DNA of 64,000 nucleotides from JANXYW01 sp031400455 (GTDB lineage: Bacteria > Chloroflexota > Dehalococcoidia > DSTF01 > JACRBR01), in the NCBI GenBank assembly GCA_031400455.1, contig JANNPX010000002.1:24741-88740 (forward strand), read 5' to 3'. Shown piece by piece: positions 43,904 through 52,453 of the stretch. Each line of letters begins with the position of its first letter. The first letter of the stretch is position 1. A program made the translations under genes and the position numbers. A model generated the notes under the pieces. The model saw only the letters and a program-made list of their open reading frames with translations, did not search any database and was not told the origin of the DNA.

Positions 43904-45703
43904 TCAGCCGGTGAGTTCGGCGGGCAGATCGCGCTGCTGGAGGAGCCAGAGGCGGAAGTAGCGGCCGCGGAGCGCGAGCAACTCGTCGTGCGAGCCCTGC
44001 TCGACGATCTCGCCGTGGTGGAGCACGATGATGCGGTTGGCGCTGCGGACCGTCGCAAGGCGGTGGGCGATGATGATGCTCGTGCGGCGGGCGGTCAGGC
44101 GCTGCAAGCTCTCCTGGATCAGCGCCTCGGTCTCGGAGTCGATGTTGGCGGTGGCTTCGTCGAGAACGAGCATCACCTCCGGATCGAACGCGACGGAGCG
44201 AGCGAACGCCAGCAGTTGCTTCTGGCCGGTGCTGAGGTTGGCGCCACGCTCGACCAGCCGATGTTCGTACTGCCCCGGCAGCTCGTTAATGAAGCGGTCG
44301 GCGCCGACGAGCCGCGCCGCGTCGCGGACCTGCATTGCCGAGATCGATTCGTCGCGCAGCCGAATGTTCTCCTCGATCGTGCCGGTAAAGATGAACGGGT
44401 CCTGCAGGACGAGCCCGATGTGCTTGCGGACGTGGTGTTGCTTGACCTTCGCGATGTCGTAACCGTCGAGAAGGATCTGACCTTCTTGAATGTCGTAGAA
44501 GCGCAGCAGCAGATTGATCAGGCTTGTCTTGCCCGCACCGGTTGCTCCGACGAAGGCCACCCGCTCGCCAGGCTCGATGGAGAACGATACGTCCTTGAGG
44601 ACCCACGTGCCGGGTATGTACGCGAACGAGACGTGCTGAAACTCGACAGAGCCGGCGACCTTGCTCGGCAGGTCGAGTGCGTCATCGTCGTCCTGCACGC
44701 CTTCCGGCTGGTCGAGCAGCGTGAAGATGCGTTCGAGCGCAGCCATCGCAGACTGGAGGATGTTGAAGCGATCCGCGATCTCACGGACGGGGTTGTAGTA
44801 CATCGCCACAAGCTGCAGAAAGGCCACGAGCTCACCTTCGCTCAGCGTCTCGTTGAGCACGTAGTGCCCACCAACGACGATGACGATGCCCGTCGTGATA
44901 GCAGAGACCATCGCGACGACAGGTTCGAAGAGCGCAAACGAGTGGACGACCTCCATGTTCGCCTGGTTGAGCTGGCGGCTGTGCTCGCGGAACTCCTCGT
45001 TGTCGCGCCGCTGGCGGCCGAACAGTTGGACCAGCAGCATGCCGCTAATGTGCTCGGCTGTGAAGCCGTTGAGCCGCGCGATGTGCAGCCGCTGCTTGCG
45101 GAACGAGTTGCGCATGACGACGGCGAACCAACGCATGATCAGGGCAAGCACGGGCATGATCACAAACGTGATCAGCGCGAGCTTCCAGCTAATGATGAGA
45201 AGGAACGCCGCCACGCCGATGATGATGAAGACATCGGCGATGATCGTGATCGCGCCGGCCGTAAGCAGTTCGTTGAGCGCCTGGATATCGTTGGTGAGCC
45301 GCGTGACGAGGCGGCCGACGGGGTTGCCGTCGTAGAACGCGATGGACATCCGCTGCAGGTGCCGGAAGAGCTGGAGCCGGAGGTCGTTCATCACCTTCTG
45401 GGCGACGACCACCATCTGCATCCCCTGCGTGTACCGGAAGATGAACCCGACGATGAGCACCACCGCGTAGAGGCCCGCGATCCATGGCAGGCTGTCCGTC
45501 TTGCCCTTGGCAATGTCGCGATCGATCGCCTGTTGCACGAGGAGCGGTTGGACGAGCGTGAGTCCAGTGGTCGCCAGGAGCAGGATGAGGGCCAGGATCA
45601 CGCGCCAGGCATAGGGGCGCATGTACGGCAGGAAGCGCCCAACGAGGCGTGAATCGTACGCCTTGCCTATCGCATCGTCTTCTTCGTTATAGCCCAGCGC
45701 CAT
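43904..45703 (-). CDS. ABC exporter half-transporter (catalytically canonical Walker B)
   Basis: A 599-residue half-transporter with a six-helix membrane domain (about residues 30-330) fused to an ATPase domain: Walker A GATGAGKTSLINLLL, Q-loop LVLQDPFIFTG, signature LSTGQKQLLAFAR, Walker B VMLVLDEATANIDSETE with the catalytic Glu, and H-loop IIAHRLATV. The signature deviates from LSGGQ. Together with the neighbour at 45704, immediately upstream with no gap, it forms a heterodimer of the BmrCD/TM287-288 type. Probable role: drug, lipid or peptide export; substrate unknown. Confidence 0.9.
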   Translation of the reverse strand: MALGYNEEDDAIGKAYDSRLVGRFLPYMRPYAWRVILALILLLATTGLTLVQPLLVQQAIDRDIAKGKTDSLPWIAGLYAVVLIVGFIFRYTQGMQMVVVAQKVMNDLRLQLFRHLQRMSIAFYDGNPVGRLVTRLTNDIQALNELLTAGAITIIADVFIIIGVAAFLLIISWKLALITFVIMPVLALIMRWFAVVMRNSFRKQRLHIARLNGFTAEHISGMLLVQLFGRQRRDNEEFREHSRQLNQANMEVVHSFALFEPVVAMVSAITTGIVIVVGGHYVLNETLSEGELVAFLQLVAMYYNPVREIADRFNILQSAMAALERIFTLLDQPEGVQDDDDALDLPSKVAGSVEFQHVSFAYIPGTWVLKDVSFSIEPGERVAFVGATGAGKTSLINLLLRFYDIQEGQILLDGYDIAKVKQHHVRKHIGLVLQDPFIFTGTIEENIRLRDESISAMQVRDAARLVGADRFINELPGQYEHRLVERGANLSTGQKQLLAFARSVAFDPEVMLVLDEATANIDSETEALIQESLQRLTARRTSIIIAHRLATVRSANRIIVLHHGEIVEQGSHDELLALRGRYFRLWLLQQRDLPAELTG

Positions 45704-47461
45704 CTACGCACCGTCCGCTTCTGCCGCGTCGTCCGTGTCCAGTTGCTGCTCCAGACGCTGACGGCGATCGAGCTTCGCGTAGGGGCCGTCGTGCTCGACG
45801 AGCTCGTCGTGCGTGCCGCGCTCGACGATTCGGCCGTTTTCGAGCACGACAATCTGGTCCGCCCACTGCACCGCGGAGACCCGGTGGGCGATGATCACCG
45901 CTGTGCGGCCCGTGATGAAGTCGCGCACGCCCGTGAGGATGCGTTCTTCCGTATAGGCATCGACGTGAGAGAGCGCGTCGTCGAAGATCAGGATGGGTGC
46001 CTCGCGTGCGAGGGCACGGGCGATGGCCGCGCGTTGCTTCTGCCCGCCTGAGAGCGACACGCCACGCTCGCCAACCATGGTCTGCATGCCCATGGGGAGC
46101 TGCGGGATGTCGTTGATGAGCTGCGAGAGCTGGACGGCCTGCTCGACACGTTGTGCGTCCGTATCGCCTCCCCAGCCGACGTTCTCCTCCAGGCTGGCCG
46201 AAAAGAGGAACGATTCCTGTGGCACGAATGCGACGGACCGGTGCAACTGCTCCAGCGGTATCTCTCGCACGTCACGGTCATCTATTGCCACGCGGCCAGC
46301 CCGCACGTCGTACACGCGGGCGATGAGGTTGACGAGGGTTGTCTTGCCGGAGCCGGTCGGGCCAACGATCGCCAGGGTGGCGCCGGCCGGCACATCGATC
46401 GAGACGTCGTGCAGGACGGGACGGTTGAAGTAGCCGAAGCTGACATTCTCGAACTGGATCGCGCCGTGCACCTCCGGTAGGGGTGTAGCCCCCGGTGCGT
46501 CCGCGATGGCGGGCTTGCGTGCGAGCACCTCTTCGACGCGCTCGAGTGAGGCGGCGGCTTGCTGATAGAGGTTGAGGGTCCAGCCCAGGTTCACCATCGG
46601 CATCGATAGCAGGACGATGTAGAAGTTGAAGCGCACGAAGTCGCCGAGCGTGATCGCCCCGGATTCCACTTCCAACGCACCGACGTAAATGACGATCAGC
46701 GTGCTGAGGCCGATGAGGACGAGCAGCATCGGGTTCAGCGCCATCGACAGCCGGGCGAGATCGACATTGGCCGTCTCGTACGCATCCGCCTGGCGCTGGA
46801 AAGCGGCAGCTTCGTTTTCTTCCTGCACGTACGCCTTGATGACGCGCGCGCCGGAGAAGTTCTCCTGGACAAACGTCGAGAGGACGCCGAACTGCGTCTG
46901 GACGGCGTGATACCGCCGCTCGATGATGCCGCCTATCCAGACGAAGAGCAGCGTCATGAAGGGCAGCGGCAGCGTTGCCAGCAAGGCCAGCTTGACGTCG
47001 ATCGTCAGCATCACGGCCAGCCCCCCGGCGAAGAGGAAGACCGAGCGGAACAGATCCATGAGCCCTGGGCCGAGGAATTCGCGGATTGTGGTGACATCAT
47101 TGGACACGCGAGCCATGAGGTCGCCAGTCTGGTGATCCTGAAAGAATTTCTGATCGAGGGACTGCATATGGGCATACACGTCGTTCCGCATGTCGTATTC
47201 CATGTATCGGGACGAGCCGCTGACGTAGATGCGGGTGACATACCGGAGGACGCTGTCGATCGCCTGGATGCCGATTGTGAGTCCGGCGAAGACGTACAGC
47301 CTGTTGGTTGAGTGGTCGGTCCGGAAGCTATCGATTGCGCCACCGAGGACGTAAGGCGTCATAACGCTAGCCATCGAAGCGAATGCCAACGCGACGAGCC
47401 CGATGGACATGCGCAGGCGGTAGCGCAGGATGTACGGCCAGAGACGAGACGCGAAGATCAC
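45704..47461 (-). CDS. ABC exporter half-transporter (degenerate Walker B)
   Basis: A 585-residue partner of the 43904 gene, with the same architecture: six helices, then Walker A GPTGSGKTTLVNLI, Q-loop FVPQESFLFSA, a canonical signature LSGGQKQRAAIARAL, and Walker B ILIFDDALSHVDAYTEE, where the catalytic Glu is replaced by Asp. In a heterodimer that substitution makes one of the two ATP sites hydrolysis-poor, and the partner's LSTGQ motif falls in the same site. The start is GTG 47461. Its stop and the next ATG touch, so the two subunits are made together. Confidence 0.9.
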   Translation of the reverse strand: MIFASRLWPYILRYRLRMSIGLVALAFASMASVMTPYVLGGAIDSFRTDHSTNRLYVFAGLTIGIQAIDSVLRYVTRIYVSGSSRYMEYDMRNDVYAHMQSLDQKFFQDHQTGDLMARVSNDVTTIREFLGPGLMDLFRSVFLFAGGLAVMLTIDVKLALLATLPLPFMTLLFVWIGGIIERRYHAVQTQFGVLSTFVQENFSGARVIKAYVQEENEAAAFQRQADAYETANVDLARLSMALNPMLLVLIGLSTLIVIYVGALEVESGAITLGDFVRFNFYIVLLSMPMVNLGWTLNLYQQAAASLERVEEVLARKPAIADAPGATPLPEVHGAIQFENVSFGYFNRPVLHDVSIDVPAGATLAIVGPTGSGKTTLVNLIARVYDVRAGRVAIDDRDVREIPLEQLHRSVAFVPQESFLFSASLEENVGWGGDTDAQRVEQAVQLSQLINDIPQLPMGMQTMVGERGVSLSGGQKQRAAIARALAREAPILIFDDALSHVDAYTEERILTGVRDFITGRTAVIIAHRVSAVQWADQIVVLENGRIVERGTHDELVEHDGPYAKLDRRQRLEQQLDTDDAAEADGA

Positions 47462-47674
47462 GCGGAGGAACCTTTGACAAACGGAGCGTGGGCAGCAGCT
47501 ATTTTAGGTGACGCTAAGGGCGCGCGGTAGAGTACAATCGATTCGGCCCGACACGCGAAGCAGGAATCGTGAGGATGACTTCACGTATTCTCTTGACACA
47601 GAACGCGGTTTGGGAGATTGTAGTGCCACTCGCGGGTTGGAGGAGATGCTTTCTCTTGAAGGGAGACACGAGAA
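47462..47674. promoter_or_regulatory. Divergent promoter region, ABC exporter / peptide uptake operon
   Basis: This 213-bp gap has -10-like boxes on both strands. Minus strand: TAAAAT at 47501-47506, about 40 bp before the exporter GTG. Plus strand: TACAAT at 47533-47538, and a consensus -35 TTGACA at 47593-47598 with ATTGTA at 47617-47622 (18-bp spacer), leaving a 47-bp leader with AAGGGAG before the ATG at 47675. Another TTGACA lies at 47474-47479 but lacks a well-spaced -10. The CGATTC/GAATCG inverted pair at about 47537-47568 is weak. Confidence 0.5.
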
Positions 47675-49396
47675 ATGGCCGGTAGGTACTGGGACAAAAT
47701 GACGACGCAGCGGGTCTCGCGCAGGCGAGTGCTGCAGACAACAGGGGTGGCGGGCGCGGCCGCCAGCGCGGCGTGGCTCGTGGGCTGCGGAGGCGGCAGC
47801 GACGACAAGAAGACGCCGACCAGCGGCTCGCCAGCGGCAACGACGGCCGCGACCGCTACGAAGGGCACACCGAAGGCCGGCGGAACGTATACGGACGGCA
47901 GCACCGCGGACTTCGACACGTTCGACCCATACATCGGCATCGCTGCGTCGGTCGGGTACTTCCCGCGACTGTACAACGTGCTCGTGAACTTCTCTTCGCA
48001 AGATTCGAACTTTCGCTTCGATGACCTGTCGACGTCGTTCGAGCAGCCGGACGACAAGACGTACGTCTTCAAGATCCGCCCCGATGTCAAGGTGAGCCCG
48101 AACGAATTGGGCGTGCCGGAGCGGGCGCTCGACGCCAATGACGTCGTGGAGAGCTACAAGCGCATCATCTCGCTGCCGCAGTCGAACGCTTTTGCGTTCA
48201 TCGGTAAGGAGATGGACACGCAGACGGCATCCGCGGACGGCGCCACGTACACGATGACGACCAAGCGGCCGTACGCGTTCTTTCGCCCACGCATCGGCAG
48301 CTCGATCAACACGGTCGTACCGAAGGAAGCGCTGAGCGACGCGACCATCGGCCAGCTAAAGCAGAAGGCCGCAGGCGCCGGCGCTTTCATGCTCAAGAGC
48401 TACACCGAGGGCCAGGGAGCATCGTTCCTCAAAAACCCCAACTATTACCGCAAGGATCCGAACAACGCTAACGCCGCGCTTCCGTACATCGATCAGTTCG
48501 ACGTGAAGATCATCACCGACCAAGCCGCGCTACGCGTCGCGTTCCAATCGGGACAGGTCGATGAGTACGGTGCTCCGAACATCGATGAAGCGACTGAGCT
48601 CCAAAAGGGCAACAACTACACGGTGGTGAAGGCGTCCGTCAACACATTCATCGCCTTCACAATGAACCCGACGGCGAAGCCATGGGACGACGACCGCATC
48701 CGCAAGGCGGCGATGCACGCTATTAACCGCGCGGAGTACATCACCCGGGTCTACAACGAAGAAGCGAAGGCCAACGGGCTGATTCACTGGTCGATGGGCG
48801 ACCTCGCGTTCAGCGACGACGAGTTGAAGGATCTGCAGGGATACGACCCGGCGGAGTCGAAGAAGTTGATCAAGGCTGCTACGGGCAACGACACGATTAA
48901 GGTGAAGATCCAGTGGCCGGCGGACTCCGACATCGAGCAGCACAAGCAGCACCTGCCGATCTTCCTCGAGCAGATGAAGGCAGCGGGCTTCGACGTTGAA
49001 GCCGACCCGCAGCCGTTCGTCACGTGGCTGGAGAACTACACGAACCTCAAGTACGACGCCAGCCTGGCGCTGAACCAGGTGTACGAGACGGCGGAGTTCG
49101 GCCTGGACTTCCAGCACTCGGAAGGCCCGGCGCGCAACAACATCTACGCGATCGGCGTCGGGAAGCTCTACCCGGAGATCGACGCGGGGATCGACAAGGT
49201 CAAGTCGACGACCGACCCTGAGGAGTTCACGAAGGCAGTCAAGGATATCCAGAAGCTGATCTACTCCAAGGGCCCGACGTTCCTGCCGCTGGTCACGCCT
49301 TATACGTTCAACCTGTACAACGAGCGCGTGAAGAATCTCCCGCTGGGCATCGGCTCGAGCGGACTCTGGGTCAACGACTGGTACCTGGACAGCTAG
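47675..49396 (+). CDS. ABC transporter solute-binding lipoprotein, family 5 (Tat-exported)
   Basis: A 573-residue periplasmic-type binding protein of the oligopeptide/dipeptide/nickel family. The N-terminus has a twin-arginine motif (SRRRVLQTTG), a hydrophobic core and a lipobox ending at Cys in AAWLVGCGGG, so it is exported by Tat and lipid-anchored. A Thr/Ala linker leads to the SBP_bac_5 domain (TYVFKIRPDVKVSPNELG, ANDVVESYKRI, DDRIRKAAMHAINRAEYI). Peptides are the likely ligand, but sugars or metal chelates are possible. The internal ATG at 47699 is an alternative start. Two permease genes follow; no ATPase gene is present. Confidence 0.9.
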   Translation: MAGRYWDKMTTQRVSRRRVLQTTGVAGAAASAAWLVGCGGGSDDKKTPTSGSPAATTAATATKGTPKAGGTYTDGSTADFDTFDPYIGIAASVGYFPRLYNVLVNFSSQDSNFRFDDLSTSFEQPDDKTYVFKIRPDVKVSPNELGVPERALDANDVVESYKRIISLPQSNAFAFIGKEMDTQTASADGATYTMTTKRPYAFFRPRIGSSINTVVPKEALSDATIGQLKQKAAGAGAFMLKSYTEGQGASFLKNPNYYRKDPNNANAALPYIDQFDVKIITDQAALRVAFQSGQVDEYGAPNIDEATELQKGNNYTVVKASVNTFIAFTMNPTAKPWDDDRIRKAAMHAINRAEYITRVYNEEAKANGLIHWSMGDLAFSDDELKDLQGYDPAESKKLIKAATGNDTIKVKIQWPADSDIEQHKQHLPIFLEQMKAAGFDVEADPQPFVTWLENYTNLKYDASLALNQVYETAEFGLDFQHSEGPARNNIYAIGVGKLYPEIDAGIDKVKSTTDPEEFTKAVKDIQKLIYSKGPTFLPLVTPYTFNLYNERVKNLPLGIGSSGLWVNDWYLDS

Positions 49397-49420
49397 GGGC
49401 CATCGGCCCGCGGACGGAAT

Positions 49421-50419
49421 ATGCAGACATTCATTCTCCGCCGATTGCTTTCAGGAGTAGTCATCCTGTTCGTGCTGTCGGTGACCGTGTTCCTGTTGAT
49501 GCGCATCGTGCCGGGCGATCCCGCGATCCGAAAATGCGGGCTCGCCTGCACGAAGGAGCAGATAGAGGCGATTCACAAGGAGCTCGGACTCGACAAGCCG
49601 TATTTTCCGATTGAGATCGCGCCGACTGATCCGCCGTTCATCTCGTTCAGCAGTGACAGCCAGTACGGCAAGTACATGTCGGGCGTGCTGACCGGCGATC
49701 TAGGGACTTCGAACTTCAACCAGAAGCCGGTGTCGGACCAGGTGCTCAGCCGGATGCCCGTCACGATCGAGATCATGGTGCTGACGCTTATCTTCACCAT
49801 CATCATTGGCATACCGTTCGGGATCGTATCGGCGGTGTTCCGGAACTCGCCGATCGACTACCTGGTGCGATCGTCGTCGGTGCTCGGGTTGGCGGTGCCA
49901 GCATTTTGGGTCGCCACGCTTGTGCTGGTTCTGCCGTCAGAGTGGTGGGGCTACGCACCCGTGATCGGTCGCAAGGTTTCGCTGGTCAATGATCCGATCG
50001 GGAATTTCAAACAGGTCGCACCAGCGGCCGCCGTGCTCGCACTTGGCACGGCTGCCGGCATCATGCGCCTCACCCGCTCGTCGCTCCTTGAGGTGATGCG
50101 CCAAGACTACATGCGGACCGCCCGCGCGAAGGGCCTGCGTGAGCGGTCTGTTGTGATCCGCCACGGGCTGAAGAATTCGATGATCCCGGTGGTGACCGTT
50201 CTCGGCCTGGATGTCTCCGGCCTGCTGGGCGGAGCGATCATCGTCGAGCAGATCTTCACCCTGCCGGGTTTGGGGCTCTTCACGCTGCAGTCCCTCGGGA
50301 TCAAGGACTTCGACGTGGTGCAAACTATGACACTGTACGCGGGCGTCACGGTCGTCGTGATGAACCTGCTCGTCGATGTGAGTTACGCGTGGCTGGATCC
50401 CCGGATCCGATATTCGTGA
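49421..50419 (+). CDS. ABC transporter permease, DppB type
   Basis: A 332-residue inner membrane permease with six predicted helices. It has the N-terminal FILRRLLSGVVILFVLSVTV and the C-terminal BPD_transp_1 domain with the coupling motif DYMRTARAKGLRERSVVIRH (EAA loop), which contacts the ATPase. An insert after the first helix (about 35-95) is rich in Pro and Gly and typical for DppB/OppB. It follows the binding-protein gene by 24 bp and precedes the second permease by 9 bp. Confidence 0.93.
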   Translation: MQTFILRRLLSGVVILFVLSVTVFLLMRIVPGDPAIRKCGLACTKEQIEAIHKELGLDKPYFPIEIAPTDPPFISFSSDSQYGKYMSGVLTGDLGTSNFNQKPVSDQVLSRMPVTIEIMVLTLIFTIIIGIPFGIVSAVFRNSPIDYLVRSSSVLGLAVPAFWVATLVLVLPSEWWGYAPVIGRKVSLVNDPIGNFKQVAPAAAVLALGTAAGIMRLTRSSLLEVMRQDYMRTARAKGLRERSVVIRHGLKNSMIPVVTVLGLDVSGLLGGAIIVEQIFTLPGLGLFTLQSLGIKDFDVVQTMTLYAGVTVVVMNLLVDVSYAWLDPRIRYS

Positions 50420-50428
50420 GGCTGATCC

Positions 50429-51343
50429 TTGTCTGAGAATATTGCCGTCCAGTCGCCGAGTGTCCTAATGGACATGGGCATTGCCCCGCGAGCCGAAGGG
50501 GTCGGCGCCCGCTTGCGGGCGTTACTGACAATGGCGCGCCAGAACCCCCTGGGGACGGTCGGACTCGTCATCATCCTTGTGTTCCTGGCCGCAGCGATCC
50601 TTGCGCCGTACGTGGCGCCGTACGGACCGACAGAACTCGCGGGTGCGAAGAATCAGAGCCCGTCGTCGTCATTTCTGTTCGGCACAGACTTCATCGGCCA
50701 CGACATCTTTACTCGCGTCATGTATGGCGGCCGCATCTCGATGTCGGTGGCATTCATCTCTGTCATTGGTGGCGCGACGATCGGCATGCTGATCGGGATC
50801 GCCTCCGGATATTTTGGCGGCGCCGTCGACTCCGTCATCCAGCGGACAATCGACACCGCAATCGCTTTCCCCGCGCTGCTTCTGCTGCTAATCATCACGC
50901 AACTGCTAGGGCCGTCGTTCCGGACGATCGTCTTCGCCCTGACACTTGCGGTCATACCCGGCGTCACACGCATCGTCCGGGGCGCGGTGCTCTCCGAGAA
51001 GAACAACCAGTACATCGAGTCGGCGCGTGCGAGCGGCGCGTGGGCGCCGCGCATCTTGCTCCGGCATATCCTGCCGAACGTCGTGGCGCTCGGGATCATC
51101 GTCATGACGACGCTGCTGGGCGGCATCATCCTGGCGGAGGCAGCGCTTTCCTTCCTCGGCCTCGGCATTCCGAACGCGGCCACGTGGGGGCGAGACGTGA
51201 GCGATGCGCGTTCGTTCTTCCCCTACAACATACCGGCGGCTGTGTTCCCCGGGGCGGCGATCACTCTGACCGTGCTGGGATTCAATCTGCTGGGAGATAC
51301 GATCCGCGACATCGCCGACCCGCGGCTGCGGGGCAGCCGCTAA
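50429..51343 (+). CDS. ABC transporter permease, DppC type
   Basis: A 304-residue second permease of the uptake system. It begins at TTG 50429. The cytoplasmic N-terminus (about 1-40) carries the MARQNPLGTVGLVIILVFL helix, then FLFGTDFIGHDIFTRVMYGG, the DppC hallmark, and the EAA loop YIESARASGAWAPRILLRH. The ATPases (DppD/DppF) are not encoded nearby and must be supplied from another locus. A hairpin at 51369-51397 follows the stop. Confidence 0.93.
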   Translation: MSENIAVQSPSVLMDMGIAPRAEGVGARLRALLTMARQNPLGTVGLVIILVFLAAAILAPYVAPYGPTELAGAKNQSPSSSFLFGTDFIGHDIFTRVMYGGRISMSVAFISVIGGATIGMLIGIASGYFGGAVDSVIQRTIDTAIAFPALLLLLIITQLLGPSFRTIVFALTLAVIPGVTRIVRGAVLSEKNNQYIESARASGAWAPRILLRHILPNVVALGIIVMTTLLGGIILAEAALSFLGLGIPNAATWGRDVSDARSFFPYNIPAAVFPGAAITLTVLGFNLLGDTIRDIADPRLRGSR

Positions 51344-51368
51344 GGCGGAAGCTCAGGGATAGACCATC

Positions 51369-51397
51369 CGAAAGGCTCGCTTTCCGCGGGCCTTTCG
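51369..51397 (+). terminator. Candidate terminator hairpin after the permease operon
   Basis: CGAAAGGC (51369-51376) and GCCTTTCG (51390-51397) form an 8-bp stem with a 13-nt loop shortly after the second permease. There is no run of T, so termination would be weak or factor-dependent. Confidence 0.35.
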
Positions 51398-51461
51398 TGC
51401 ATGTCGTGCGTGATGCAGCTGCCGTGGTGGGTGAAGTTGAATTCCCGATACCAGCGTCATT

Positions 51462-51490
51462 CTTGACCCGCGCGCGAACGTAGCGTAGCG
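51462..51490 (+). promoter_or_regulatory. Promoter of the 51528 hydrolase gene
   Basis: TTGACC at 51462-51467 and TAGCGT at 51485-51490 are separated by 17 bp. The start would be near 51497, about 30 bp before ATG 51528, which has AAAGGAG in between. Confidence 0.5.
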
Positions 51491-51527
51491 TGGGCGGCGA
51501 CGCACCTCTCTCATCAAAGGAGCCGGC

Positions 51528-52382
51528 ATGACGGAGCCCATCTCACGCTATTACTGGTCACAGCGGCTCAAGCTGCACTACGCCGTGTGGGGTGATGAGT
51601 CGCTGCCACCGCTGCTGCTCATCCACGGCAACCGCGACCACGCGCGGACGTGGGACCAAGTGGCCGTGCAGTTGAAGCGCGAGTACTGCGTGTACGCCGT
51701 CGACCTGCGCGGCCATGGCGACAGCCAGTGGTCAGTGGGGAGCCAGTACAGCCTGCCAGAGTTCGTGCTGGATGTGGCGATGCTGGGCAGTGAACTGCGT
51801 CGCAACCCGCTCACCGTGATCGGACACTCGCTGGGCGGGGCAGTGGCGTTGGAATACACGGGAGTCTTCCCTCAATTCGTGAGCAAGGTCGTCGCGGTTG
51901 AAGGTCTGGGCCCGCCCGTGCGCGAGCCGGTTTCGGCTTCGTCACGCATGCGCTCCTGGATCGGGCAGATGCAGGAGTTCGATACGCGCAAGCCGCGGCG
52001 ATACGCAACACTGGAAGAGGCTACGAAGCGTATGTTGGAGGAGAATCCGCACCTGACGGGCGAGATGGCAAGCCACCTGACGCTGCATGGGATGCGCGCG
52101 AACGATGACGGGACACGGAGCTGGAAATTCGACAACTACGTCCGGTTGCATTCGCCGTACGAATTCAATATCGCCGAGGCGCGTGAGATCTGGAACCAGA
52201 TCCGCTGCCCTACCTTGCTGATCCGTGGTTCGGAAAGCTGGGCATCGGATCCGGAGCAAGACGGGAAGGCGACAGCGTTCCACAATTACAAGAACGTGCT
52301 GGTGAAGGACGCCGGACACTGGGTCCACCACGACCAGCTTGACGCGTTCATGAAGGTCGTCTGGGAGTTCTTGCGCGCCTAA
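51528..52382 (+). CDS. Alpha/beta hydrolase
   Basis: A 284-residue alpha/beta-fold hydrolase. Oxyanion region LLLIHGNRDHARTW, nucleophile Ser in VIGHSLGGAVALEYTG (about residue 95), and the catalytic His near the end in VKDAGHWVHHDQ; the acid is probably in the segment RGSESWASDPEQ, where a clear Asp stands before Pro. The cap region (about 130-200) is helical. Epoxide hydrolase, haloalkane dehalogenase-like or esterase functions are all possible. It has its own promoter and faces opcA tail-to-tail. Confidence 0.85.
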   Translation: MTEPISRYYWSQRLKLHYAVWGDESLPPLLLIHGNRDHARTWDQVAVQLKREYCVYAVDLRGHGDSQWSVGSQYSLPEFVLDVAMLGSELRRNPLTVIGHSLGGAVALEYTGVFPQFVSKVVAVEGLGPPVREPVSASSRMRSWIGQMQEFDTRKPRRYATLEEATKRMLEENPHLTGEMASHLTLHGMRANDDGTRSWKFDNYVRLHSPYEFNIAEAREIWNQIRCPTLLIRGSESWASDPEQDGKATAFHNYKNVLVKDAGHWVHHDQLDAFMKVVWEFLRA

Positions 52383-52453
52383 TACGCCCGGGACCGGCAC
52401 AGGGGCAGCCACACATGGGGGCCGCCGCTGCAGTTCTTCGTCTGCGTCGCGCG

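Noticed and set aside
43988..45652. A 554-codon plus-strand open frame
   Set aside because: It lies wholly antisense to an ABC exporter with all ATPase motifs; its composition (His, Asp, Arg, Val rich) is typical of a GC-rich antisense shadow.
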